Origin: Oscillospiraceae bacterium | Lineage (GTDB): Bacteria; Bacillota; Clostridia; Oscillospirales; Ruminococcaceae | Direction: 5' to 3' | Assembly: GCA_004556975.1 (NCBI GenBank) | Contig: SFFD01000044.1 | Span: 1 to 8,796 of the forward strand | DNA length: 8,796 nucleotides | Shown: positions 1-6,857 of the stretch, in pieces | How positions within the stretch are numbered: position 1 is the first letter of the stretch | Layout: the number at the start of each line of letters is the position of its first letter | Notes under the pieces: model-generated | Told to the model about the DNA's origin: nothing | Database searches by the model: none | Seen by the model: only the letters and a program-made list of their open reading frames with translations | Position numbers and translations under genes: made by a program

Positions 1-410
1 TTTCAGGAGGACAGAAACAGCGTGTTGCAATTGCAGGAGTTGTTGCAATGAAGCCAAAATGCATTGTTATGGATGAGCCTACGGCAATGCTTGATCCTAC
101 AGGCCGCAAAGAAGTAATAGATACGGTAATGGAACTTAACAGAAAAGAAAAAGTTACGGTAATTCTTATCACTCATTATATGGATGAGGCTGTTAAAGCC
201 GATAAAATTTTTGTTATGGACAAAGGAAAAATTGTCATGGAAGGAAATCCCCGTGAGATTTTTTCACAAGTTGCCAAATTAAAAGAACTAAGACTTGATG
301 TGCCGCAGGCTACAGAACTGGCATATCGGTTATCACAAGCCGGAATTCCGTTGCCAACCGGAATTCTCACATCAGAGGAACTGGTGGAGGAATTATGTCG
401 ATTATATTAG
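1..410 (+). CDS. ecfA1: Energy-coupling factor transporter ATPase EcfA1, C-terminal part (cut by window start)
   Basis: This is the C-terminal 135 residues of an ABC ATPase of the ECF type, which powers uptake of vitamins and trace metals with EcfA2, EcfT and exchangeable S-components at the cytoplasmic membrane. The frame is open from base 3. The first visible codons give the ABC signature SGGQKQR, followed by Walker B (IVMDEP, visible residues 21-26), the D-loop (MLDP) and the H-loop histidine (LITHYMDEA, His58). The distal part (GNPREIF, LRLDVPQATELA) is typical of Ecf ATPases. Walker A lies before the window. The stop overlaps the start of the next gene by 16 bases, as is usual for the ecfA1-ecfA2 pair. 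The AT-rich codon use differs from tgt and lepA to the right. The family call is secure. A1 rather than A2 is inferred from gene order. Confidence 0.9.
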   Translation, partial: SGGQKQRVAIAGVVAMKPKCIVMDEPTAMLDPTGRKEVIDTVMELNRKEKVTVILITHYMDEAVKADKIFVMDKGKIVMEGNPREIFSQVAKLKELRLDVPQATELAYRLSQAGIPLPTGILTSEELVEELCRLY

Positions 411-697
411 ATAATGTAAGTTATATATACGGTGAAGGTTCCGGATTTGTAAAAGAAGCATTGAAAAATATTAATCTTGTCATAGATAAAAATGAATTTA
501 TCGGGTTAATCGGGCATACCGGTTCCGGTAAATCCACTCTTACGCAGATTCTTAACGGGCTTTTAAAAGCAACTTCGGGAACTGTGTATTATAACGGACA
601 GGATATTTACGATAAAAATTTCAGCATGAAGACGCTTAGAAGCAAGGTAGGACTTGTATTCCAGTATCCGGAGGCACCTATAAAGATCTCATTGTAA
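395..697 (+). pseudogene. ecfA2: Energy-coupling factor transporter ATPase EcfA2, truncated after the Q-loop
   Basis: The ATG is preceded by GGTGGAGG four bases upstream and overlaps ecfA1 by 16 bases, so the start is well supported. The protein opens like EcfA2 (MSIILDNVSYIY), with Walker A at residues 40-48 (GHTGSGKST) and the Q-loop glutamine at residue 90 (LVFQYPE). After Glu93 (bases 671-673) the family sequence ends and seven unrelated residues lead to a stop. The full family length is about 280-290 residues, so the signature motif, Walker B and H-loop are absent, and no functional ATPase can be made from this reading frame. The DNA beyond the break encodes a peptidase piece in another frame. 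The normal downstream partner ecfT is not present. Either a real deletion or fusion, or an assembly join, explains this. Confidence 0.85.
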
Positions 698-1020
698 GAT
701 ATTTTCACATGAAAAGTGTATCCGCAAAGCTGAATGATGCTGTAACAACAAGTACAACCCTTGGAGAAAGTGGAAATACTGGTGAGTGGTGCAGTGGAGC
801 TCATGTTCATGTAGAAGTAGATACCGATACAGCATATCCAAACTATACTCCATCACTTCAAAACAGCAATAATAATGGTGGTGGCTTGTATAAAGGCACA
901 GATTCCTGTGAGAATCCGTTCGACTGGTTCTTTACTTATTCCGGTCAGAGCAAGGCGAGATACTGGGATTCCGACGAAACTTGGGTGTTTCCCGAAGACA
1001 TGGTAGAACATTCCGCATAA
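670..1020 (+). pseudogene. M23-family (lysostaphin-like) metallopeptidase, C-terminal fragment
   Basis: Reading from about base 670 in this frame gives GGTYKDLIVRYFHM, and from the ATG at 709 a further 103 residues to a TAA. M23 features visible are the YFHM motif (one of the active-site histidines), the SGNTG turn and the GAHVHVEV strand that carries the last zinc ligand (His34 counted from the 709 ATG). The N-terminal part with the first zinc ligands (the HxxxD region) is missing. These enzymes cut peptidoglycan cross-bridges and are normally secreted, but this piece has no signal peptide and no ribosome binding site at 709, so I read it as a remnant joined to ecfA2. The tail (NPFDWFFTYSG, WVFPEDMVE) resembles the C-terminal extension of secreted clostridial M23 proteins. 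Its stop abuts the stop of the convergent gene with no bases between. Confidence 0.75.
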
Positions 1021-1698
1021 TCATTCCAGTTTACAACCGACAAATTTATATGGACTTTCTGAAATATCAAGAGATAGATACATATAAATCATCGATGAGT
1101 CGAGATTAGAAACGCAGGTAAGTTTCGCCGTGGCGGTGCTTCCGGAAATCGAAATATCGTCCGGCGAAACTACCGAAAATGAGTAATCACTCAGCCAACG
1201 GTCGGCTCCGCCGATGTCATACCAGCCGTTTTTGGCGCTGTATATGTCACCGGAGCGGAGAAAATCGGTACTCACATTGAAATATCGCTGAACAAAGCCC
1301 TCGAACTCCTCCGCCGGAAAAGCCCAGCATCCGCTCTCAGAATTGCCGGAGTACTTTTCGAAGCGTTCTTCCACTGTCGTGTTCGCTATAATATATTCTG
1401 CATACCAAATGTAAAATCCGGCAACGCCGATTTCTTCGGGCGAGTTCCATTCGCCGTCGTTTATCAAAATGCCGTACAAGGGAAGATATTCTTCATTCAG
1501 CTCTTTGAAAAGCGCGGTGCGCTGCTCATTTTCTGCGGAGCTTTCGCTTTCCCCGCCGTTTTCCCTGCTTTCGCTCAAGCTCTCCCCGCTCCCGCCGCTG
1601 TCTGCTCCGGCGGGAGTTTTATTGCACGCGGTCAGCGCCGTCGCGGTTATAATTACCGCTATAAACACCGCAAGCACGGATAAAATCTTTCTTTTCAT
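1021..1698 (-). CDS. Putative lipoprotein B, unknown function
   Basis: This 225-residue protein starts MKRKILSV, followed by a hydrophobic stretch and the lipobox LTAC, so Cys25 is the predicted lipidated residue and the mature protein would sit on the outer face of the membrane. Residues 30-60 are a low-complexity Ser/Glu/Gly linker, then a domain of about 165 residues rich in aromatic and acidic residues (WNSPEEIG, FYIWYAEYI, GCWAFPAEEFEGFVQRYF, GWYDIGGADRWLSDY). I do not recognise the domain. The start is supported by AAAGGAGC (1709-1716 on this strand), ten bases upstream. It lies 66 bases after tgt on the same strand and could be its last operon member. The linker resembles that of the lipoprotein on the other side of tgt. 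Confidence 0.85.
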   Translation of the reverse strand: MKRKILSVLAVFIAVIITATALTACNKTPAGADSGGSGESLSESRENGGESESSAENEQRTALFKELNEEYLPLYGILINDGEWNSPEEIGVAGFYIWYAEYIIANTTVEERFEKYSGNSESGCWAFPAEEFEGFVQRYFNVSTDFLRSGDIYSAKNGWYDIGGADRWLSDYSFSVVSPDDISISGSTATAKLTCVSNLDSSMIYMYLSLDISESPYKFVGCKLE

Positions 1699-1764
1699 TT
1701 TTGAGCACGCTCCTTTCGGTAAGTTCGCTCGTTTAACTGAAATGTCCTTTTCCCACGCACACCT

Positions 1765-2895
1765 TCACAGCTGCTTATCCAGAATTTCGCGGTAGTGCCC
1801 GTAAAATTCGGTAAAGGCTCCGCGCTCGATTTCCGCGCGGATTTTCGCCATCAGCTCGTTGTAAAAATAAAGATTATGCAAAACGCAAAGGCGCATTCCA
1901 AGGCGCTCGTCCGCTTTAAGCAGGTGGCGGATATACGCCTTTGAATAGCTGCGGCAGGCAGGGCAGCCGCAGCCCTCGTCAATAGGGGAGGGGTCGTACT
2001 TGAATTTTTCCGCAAGTATGCGCACCTTTCCGCCCCAGGTAAACACGTTTCCGTGCTGGGCGTTGCGCAGGGGCAAAACGCAGTCGAAAAAATCCACTCC
2101 GCGGTAAACCCCCTCCAGAATATTAAGGGGAGTGCCCACGCCCATAAGATAGCGTGGCTTGTTTTCGGGCATAAAAGGCTCTACGCTCTCTATTATGCGG
2201 TACATTTCCTCCGGCGATTCGCCTACGGAAAGTCCGCCTATGGCATAGCCGTCCAAATCAAGGGCGGCAATTTCGCGCATATGCTCCGCGCGAATATCGT
2301 CATAGGTGCCGCCCTGGTTTATTCCGAAAAGCAGCTGACCGGGGTTCACGGCGCCGCTTTGCGACGCAAGGCGCGCGTGCTCCTCTTTGCAGCGAACCAG
2401 CCAGCGGGTGGTGCGCGCCACGGATTTTTCAACATAGTCCCGCGGCGCAGGGTTCTCTATGCACTCGTCAAAGGCCATGGCAATATCCGACCCCAGGTCG
2501 CACTGTATGCGCATGGATTCCTCCGGGCTCATAAAAATGCGGCGTCCGTCAAGATATGAGGTAAAGTACGCGCCCTCCTCCTTTATTTTGCGAAGATTGC
2601 GCAGCGAAAACACCTGAAAGCCGCCGCTGTCCGTCAGAATAGGGCGTTCCCAGTGCATAAATTTGTGCAGACCGCCCAGGCGGCGGATAAGTTCCTCCCC
2701 CGGCTGCATATGCAGGTGGTATGTGTTGGAAAGCTCCACCGGCGAACCGACCTGCACAAGGTCGTCGGTGGAAACGCCCCCGCGGATTGCCGCCGCCGTT
2801 CCCACACTCATAAAAACCGGAGTTTCAATAATTCCGTGGGGCGTTTCAAGCGCGCCCCTGCGGGCGCAGCCTTCTTTTACTTTAAGTATAAACAT
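1765..2895 (-). CDS. tgt: Queuine tRNA-ribosyltransferase (tRNA-guanine transglycosylase)
   Basis: Tgt swaps guanine 34 of tRNAs for Asp, Asn, His and Tyr for preQ1, the committed step to queuosine. The 376 residues match the family length of about 375-385. Visible motifs: LTDSGGFQVFS (Asp89), FDEC (Asp143, Cys145), GGLSVGE (221-227), YLMGVG (249-254), the nucleophile Asp271 in FFDCVLP, and the zinc site Cys309, Cys311, Cys314 and His340. By recalled alignment to the Zymomonas mobilis enzyme, Cys145 and Val224 match its Cys158 and Val233, which favours preQ1 over queuine. The start is the ATG of MFILKVKEG, with AAAGGA (2906-2911) ten bases upstream. An in-frame start at 3021 would overlap the preceding gene and add 42 unrelated residues. 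Odd: Leu276 where most bacterial enzymes have Thr (DCVLPTR), and Gln280 where most have Arg. No other queuosine gene is nearby. Confidence 0.96.
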   Translation of the reverse strand: MFILKVKEGCARRGALETPHGIIETPVFMSVGTAAAIRGGVSTDDLVQVGSPVELSNTYHLHMQPGEELIRRLGGLHKFMHWERPILTDSGGFQVFSLRNLRKIKEEGAYFTSYLDGRRIFMSPEESMRIQCDLGSDIAMAFDECIENPAPRDYVEKSVARTTRWLVRCKEEHARLASQSGAVNPGQLLFGINQGGTYDDIRAEHMREIAALDLDGYAIGGLSVGESPEEMYRIIESVEPFMPENKPRYLMGVGTPLNILEGVYRGVDFFDCVLPLRNAQHGNVFTWGGKVRILAEKFKYDPSPIDEGCGCPACRSYSKAYIRHLLKADERLGMRLCVLHNLYFYNELMAKIRAEIERGAFTEFYGHYREILDKQL

Positions 2896-2944
2896 TTGCA
2901 AAATATCCTTTCGGGAATGGTTTTTACCCGCAGGCAAAGCGCCG

Positions 2945-4390
2945 TTACCAGGCGTTCGCCTGAAGCGTATGGTCGCGGCCGGGGCGAAGGTCAACGGCAT
3001 AGTGCTTAAAGCTGCTGCCATTGCCGTCGTTATAGCTGATATATGCTATTCCGCCGCGGACGCTGTAATCGCCGATATAGCCTTTTGGATTTTCTTCCAG
3101 GGTAATTTGCGTAAGAATTCCGTCCGCAACGGAGCAATACGCTATATAAAACCTCTCTCCGTCGGTGTCTGCATATATAATCAGATAACGGTCATCGTAT
3201 TTTCTGTCCGCCTCGACATCATAAGCTCTGTATTCCTCGAACGCGCCTCCGGCAAGCTCTCCGCCGTTTCCCCGAAGCGCCAATATACATTTCGTGGGGT
3301 CTGCACCGTCAGAGAAATCATAGAAATAATAAGCGCTTGCCTCAATATCTCTGTATGTAAAAATCGTATCCGAAGCAAATACCACTCTGCAATATTCGTT
3401 GCCCGTGATATTTTCAAAATCGGTCACCGTCTGTTCGGAAGCGTCATAATAGGCAAGCACAGATTTCCCGTCTTCCCTTTCGATTGAGAGGATAATATCG
3501 CCCTCTCTGCTTTCCGGCGGCTTTATCTTTCTTACATCATCGGAAAAGTACCAGTGCCGGGAGTCATAAGCCCGCTCTATCGCAAGCGGTGCGTTTGCTC
3601 CTTTTACTTTTACTCTTACAAGCTCGTCGTAATTTATGTAAAGCGTTGCGGAAGCTTCCGGAACCCAAATAACCGGATCGCTGTTTTGCACATTATAGAC
3701 AGCCTCTGCTCCGTCGAAATTTCCGCAGCCAAGATAATCCTCGGTGGTTTTGCTCATTACGCAGTTATATCTGTATTGGGGAATATAGGCGTTTTCAAGG
3801 CTGTCATATTCAAGGGATATGCTTTCTCCGCCCTTAATAAAAACGCGGTCGAAGCTTTCGCCCTGCTCGGTTGCAAGTATAATCATGTATTGCGGAAAAT
3901 ATTGTCCGCAAAAGGAGTAAGTATATGGGTCATAGGAATAAGAATCGTACCGATAGCAGCTGTACTCAAAAAGCACCTTCCAGTCGGATATATTCGGGAA
4001 TTTGCTTTTAAGATACTTCTTTGCAAGCTCGTTTTCCAAAAACGGAGTGATTTCGGAATCCTTCGGTCTCTTTGCGCCGCGCTTCTCATCATAGGAGTTT
4101 ATTATATATTTCTCATATATATCCCGAGAAATTGCCGGAAACTTTCCGTCCTCATCGGGTCCTTCCACCGGCGGAAGCGCCTCGTCTTCAGCTTCTTCGC
4201 TGCTTTGTTCCCCGTTTCCGCCGCTTTCGGCGGCGCTCTCGCTCGCGCTCGGTTCGCCGCCCTGCCCGGTGCTCAAAATTTCACTGCTTCCGCCGGTGTT
4301 TTCCGCTTCGGCGGAGAGCGCTTCGCAGGCCGCAAGCGTGAGCACGGCGATGAGCACGGCGATGAGCACCGTGAATTTTGTCTTTTTCAT
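2945..4390 (-). CDS. Putative lipoprotein A, unknown function, with Tyr-rich segment
   Basis: This 481-residue protein has a typical lipoprotein signal: MKKTK, a hydrophobic core built from LIAV repeats, and the lipobox LAAC with Cys22 as the predicted lipidated residue. Residues 24-75 are a Ser/Glu/Gly linker. The exported part is rich in beta-forming sequence with recurring pieces such as VLAYYD, IFTYRD, YLIIYADTDGERFYIAY and GGIAYISYNDG, which could be blades of a propeller-like fold, but I cannot assign a family. Residues 143-168 hold nine tyrosines. The ATG is chosen because GGAAGGA lies about five bases upstream (complement of 4395-4403) and the signal peptide starts there; the longer reading from 4450 adds 20 residues that would spoil the signal. 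It lies 49 bases before tgt on the same strand, so it may be the first gene of an operon. Confidence 0.87.
   Translation of the reverse strand: MKKTKFTVLIAVLIAVLTLAACEALSAEAENTGGSSEILSTGQGGEPSASESAAESGGNGEQSSEEAEDEALPPVEGPDEDGKFPAISRDIYEKYIINSYDEKRGAKRPKDSEITPFLENELAKKYLKSKFPNISDWKVLFEYSCYRYDSYSYDPYTYSFCGQYFPQYMIILATEQGESFDRVFIKGGESISLEYDSLENAYIPQYRYNCVMSKTTEDYLGCGNFDGAEAVYNVQNSDPVIWVPEASATLYINYDELVRVKVKGANAPLAIERAYDSRHWYFSDDVRKIKPPESREGDIILSIEREDGKSVLAYYDASEQTVTDFENITGNEYCRVVFASDTIFTYRDIEASAYYFYDFSDGADPTKCILALRGNGGELAGGAFEEYRAYDVEADRKYDDRYLIIYADTDGERFYIAYCSVADGILTQITLEENPKGYIGDYSVRGGIAYISYNDGNGSSFKHYAVDLRPGRDHTLQANAW
4339..4374 (-). repeat. 12-base tandem repeat inside a signal peptide
   Basis: On the + strand TGAGCACGGCGA occurs at 4339-4350 and again perfectly at 4351-4362, with a third partial copy at 4363-4374. 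It encodes the repeated Leu-Ile-Ala-Val of the hydrophobic core of lipoprotein A. The repeat is in register with codons, so gain or loss of a copy would lengthen or shorten the core by four residues without a frameshift. Confidence 0.8.
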
Positions 4391-4418
4391 TTTATCCTTC
4401 CTTTCATAAAAAGCATCT

Positions 4419-4441
4419 GCCCCGCGGGCACAGCCCGGGGC
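4419..4441 (-). promoter_or_regulatory. GC-rich hairpin in the leader of lipoprotein A
   Basis: GCCCCG (4419-4424) can pair with CGGGGC (4436-4441), and the inside can instead fold as CGGGC, loop ACA, GCCCG (4425-4437). The two folds compete for shared bases. It lies about 30 bases upstream of the start of lipoprotein A, within its probable leader. On the transcribed strand it is followed seven bases later by a run of T, so a weak attenuator is possible. I saw no convincing promoter further upstream. Confidence 0.4.
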
Positions 4442-4560
4442 GGTTTTCATTTCCCGGCATTGCGGGCATATCGGGTTTATTGCTTTCGCCGCAAAACACC
4501 GGGTTATAATTCTGTTAAAGCCAAAGTGATTGTTAAAATCCTTTTAAAGACACAATATGT

Positions 4561-4640
4561 TGTGGAAAACCTGCGTTTTGTTGAAAACTATGTTGAAAGA
4601 TTGTTGAAAAGTTGAAAAAATCGGTGGAAAAGTGGCAAAA
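4561..4640 (+). repeat. Cluster of DnaA-box-like direct repeats
   Basis: Same-strand 9-mers lie at 4561 (TGTGGAAAA), 4579 (TGTTGAAAA), 4591 (TGTTGAAAG), 4602 (TGTTGAAAA), 4610 (AGTTGAAAA), 4623 (GGTGGAAAA) and 4631 (AGTGGCAAA). The bacterial DnaA box read on this strand is TGTGGATAA; the first copy differs at one position and the TGTTGAAAA copies at two. Start-to-start spacing is 18, 12, 11, 8, 13 and 8 bases. Clusters of this look occur at clostridial replication origins, but no dnaA or dnaN is in the window. Binding by DnaA is an inference, and a different regulator or neutral repeat remains possible. Confidence 0.45.
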
Positions 4641-4675
4641 ACATGCGATTTATACTTCCTTAATTATTCCTTCAC

Positions 4676-4735
4676 TTCTATTTCTATTTCTATTTCTTTT
4701 TCTTTTTCTTTTTCTTTTTCTTTTTCTATATCTAT
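4676..4735 (+). repeat. Hexanucleotide microsatellite, 10 units of TTCTAT/TTCTTT
   Basis: The only C in each unit recurs every six bases from 4678 to 4732 without a slip. The units are three TTCTAT, five TTCTTT, one TTCTAT and one ATCTAT. The tract is pure pyrimidine on the + strand apart from the A of the TTCTAT and ATCTAT units. Such tracts are prone to slipped-strand length change. Because the unit is six bases it would not shift a frame, so any effect would be through spacing or DNA structure. Confidence 0.93.
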
Positions 4736-4847
4736 ATATGGGCATTTTTCCATTATTGATTATGGCATTTGCCTTCTTTTTTGCAAAAGCGGCGGATTAA
4801 AAAAAGAAAATCATCATCACATTTTTAAGTGAAAGCGTGTTAATATC

Positions 4848-4880
4848 AAAGCACGACAAAGGGGTTCCGTGCGGGGCTTT
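4848..4880 (+). other. Imperfect hairpin, terminator-like
   Basis: GCACG (4851-4855) pairs with CGTGC (4868-4872). The flanks AAAG and CTTT can also pair around a small bulge, and TTTTAT follows. It looks like a weak terminator on the + strand, but no gene precedes it. It might end a short untranslated transcript or insulate lepA. Confidence 0.3.
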
Positions 4881-4974
4881 TATATCATAAGTGTATCACC
4901 TTCGGTAATTTGTTGCAAGGCAAATATTAATGATTACAAAAGCGGCATGTTTTTAATTAAATAATATAAAATAA

Positions 4975-5003
4975 TTGTAATTTACGCGCCTTGGTGATAA
5001 AAT
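4975..5003 (+). promoter_or_regulatory. Predicted sigma-A promoter of lepA
   Basis: The -35 element TTGTAA (4975-4980) and the -10 element TAAAAT (4998-5003) are separated by exactly 17 bases, with a TGA just before the -10 that fits an extended -10. The transcript would begin near 5010, giving a leader of about 30 bases that contains the AGGAGG site (5025-5030). I see no riboswitch or operator in so short a leader. Confidence 0.6.
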
Positions 5004-5039
5004 GTAAGGTGGTATATTTTGCACAGGAGGTATTTTAAC

Positions 5040-6845
5040 TTGCCACAGGACAATATAAGAAACTTTTGTATAATCGCGCACATCGACCACGGCAAATCCA
5101 CCCTTGCGGACAGAATTCTGGAGAACACCAACGCCGTCGCGCCGCGCGACATGGAGGAACAGCTCCTCGACAATATGGACATTGAGCGGGAGCGCGGCAT
5201 CACCATCAAATCCCGCGCGGTGCGCCTTCACTATAACGCCGACGACGGCAGGGAATACATCTTTAACCTTATCGACACCCCCGGACACGTGGACTTCAAC
5301 TACGAGGTTTCCCGCTCTCTTGCCGCCTGCGAGGGCGCGGTGCTCATAGTGGACGCTTCTCAAGGCGTCGAGGCCCAGACCCTTGCCAACGCGTACCTTG
5401 CCGTTGACCACGACCTTGAAATTGTTCCCGTAATCAACAAAATCGACCTGCCCGCCGCGGACCCCGAAAGGGTTGCCCACGAAATTGAGGACATAATCGG
5501 AATTCCCGCGCTGGACGCGCCGCGCATTTCCGCCAAAACCGGCGAAAACGTTCACGCGGTGCTGGAAGCCATTGTGGACGGAATTCCCGCTCCCAAGGGC
5601 GACGACAACGCGCCGCTTAAGGCGCTTATCTTTGATTCCGTTTACGACAGCTACCGCGGCGTAATCGTCTACGTTCGCGTAATGGACGGCAGCCTTAAAA
5701 GCGGCGACCGTATTCGCATGATGTCCACCGGAGCGGAGTTCGACGTTGTGGAGGTTGGCTATATGGGCGCAACGCGCCTTGTTCCCTCCGGCGAAATAAA
5801 GGCGGGGGAGGTGGGCTATATCACCGCCTCAATCAAAACCGTAGCGGATACCTCCGTGGGCGACACCGTCACCCTTGCGGAAAACCCTGCCGCAGAGGCG
5901 CTGCCCGGCTACAAGAAGGTTCGCCCCATGGTTTACGCCGGAATTTACCCCCTTGACGGCGCGAAATATCCCGACCTGCGGGACGCCCTCGACAAGCTCA
6001 CCCTGAACGACGCCTCCCTCAGCTTTGAGCCGGAGACCTCCGCCGCACTGGGCTTCGGCTTCCGCTGCGGCTTCCTCGGTCTGCTTCACATGGAGGTTAT
6101 TTTGGAACGCCTTGAAAGGGAATATAACCTTGACCTTATTACCACCGCGCCCAGCGTTGTTTATAAGCTGCACCTTACGGACGGGCGCACCATAGAGCTT
6201 GACAACCCCACCAACTACCCCGACCCGGCCACCATCGAGTCCTCCGAAGAGCCGTATGTGCTTGCCAGCATATTCACCCCCACCCAATATATCGGCAGCA
6301 TTATGGATCTCTGTCAGCAGCGCCGGGGAATTTATCGTGATACGAAATATCTTGAAGCCGACCGTGCCGAGCTTCACTATGAGCTTCCTCTCGGCGAAAT
6401 TATTTACGACTTCTTCGACGCACTGAAAAGCCGCACCCGCGGCTATGCCAGCTTCGACTACGAGCCCTGCGGCTATAAGCCCGGCAAGCTTGTGAAGCTT
6501 GACGTTCTGCTCAACGGCGAACAGGTGGACGCTCTCTCCATGATAGTATTTGCAGACAACGCCTATCCCCGTGCCAGAAGAATGGTGGAGCGCCTGCGCG
6601 ACAACATAAGCCGCCAGCTTTTCGAGGTGCCGGTTCAGGCGGCCATTGGCGGCAAGATAATCGCCCGCGAAACGGTAAAGGCTCTCCGCAAGGACGTGCT
6701 TGCAAAGTGCTACGGCGGCGATATCACCCGTAAAAAGAAGCTTCTTGAAAAACAGAAGGAAGGCAAAAAGAAAATGCGCCGCATAGGCTCCGTCGAGCTT
6801 CCCAAGGAGGCGTTCATGGCGGTGCTCAAGCTTGACGACGACTGA
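5040..6845 (+). CDS. lepA: Elongation factor 4 (LepA), ribosomal GTPase
   Basis: LepA is a GTPase related to EF-G that acts on stalled or mispositioned ribosomes and affects 30S assembly; it is associated with the membrane and cytoplasm. The 601 residues match the usual length of about 600. G-domain motifs are complete: AHIDHGKST (13-21), RGITIK (52-57), DTPGHVDF (79-86), NKID (133-136) and SAKTG (164-168). Later blocks are typical: LGFGFRCGFLGLLHMEV, and the LepA-specific C-terminal part with AKCYGGDITRKKKLLEKQKEGKKK, which reaches the peptidyl transferase centre. The start is a TTG at 5040 with a perfect AGGAGG nine bases upstream. An earlier in-frame TTG at 5019 would place the ribosome binding site inside the gene and add seven atypical residues. 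It has its own promoter and is probably transcribed alone. No anomalies are visible. Confidence 0.97.
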   Translation: MPQDNIRNFCIIAHIDHGKSTLADRILENTNAVAPRDMEEQLLDNMDIERERGITIKSRAVRLHYNADDGREYIFNLIDTPGHVDFNYEVSRSLAACEGAVLIVDASQGVEAQTLANAYLAVDHDLEIVPVINKIDLPAADPERVAHEIEDIIGIPALDAPRISAKTGENVHAVLEAIVDGIPAPKGDDNAPLKALIFDSVYDSYRGVIVYVRVMDGSLKSGDRIRMMSTGAEFDVVEVGYMGATRLVPSGEIKAGEVGYITASIKTVADTSVGDTVTLAENPAAEALPGYKKVRPMVYAGIYPLDGAKYPDLRDALDKLTLNDASLSFEPETSAALGFGFRCGFLGLLHMEVILERLEREYNLDLITTAPSVVYKLHLTDGRTIELDNPTNYPDPATIESSEEPYVLASIFTPTQYIGSIMDLCQQRRGIYRDTKYLEADRAELHYELPLGEIIYDFFDALKSRTRGYASFDYEPCGYKPGKLVKLDVLLNGEQVDALSMIVFADNAYPRARRMVERLRDNISRQLFEVPVQAAIGGKIIARETVKALRKDVLAKCYGGDITRKKKLLEKQKEGKKKMRRIGSVELPKEAFMAVLKLDDD

Positions 6846-6857
6846 TAAACAGCAAAT

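Larger units (their letters stand above)
4442..5039. other. Divergent intergenic region between lipoprotein A and lepA
   Basis: There is no convincing gene here. Open frames of 62 and 66 codons over the microsatellite use TTG or GTG starts, have no ribosome binding site, and code mainly for the repeat (Phe-Leu or Ser-Ile/Phe runs). The region is AT-rich, especially 4950-4985. In order it holds a box-like direct repeat (4561-4640), a hexanucleotide tract (4676-4735), an imperfect hairpin (4848-4880) and the lepA promoter. Genes point away from it on both sides. Confidence 0.75.

Noticed and set aside
1..1020. Mobile element as the cause of the left-edge anomaly
   Set aside because: No transposase, integrase, terminal inverted repeats or target duplication is visible; a fusion or assembly join is simpler.
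2653..3487. Long + strand open frames opposite tgt and lipoprotein A
   Set aside because: They are shadows of well-supported - strand genes, with unnatural composition and no family match.
4612..4832. Short + strand proteins with Phe-Leu or Ser-Phe/Ile repeats
   Set aside because: They are translations of the hexanucleotide tract, start with TTG or GTG, and lack ribosome binding sites.
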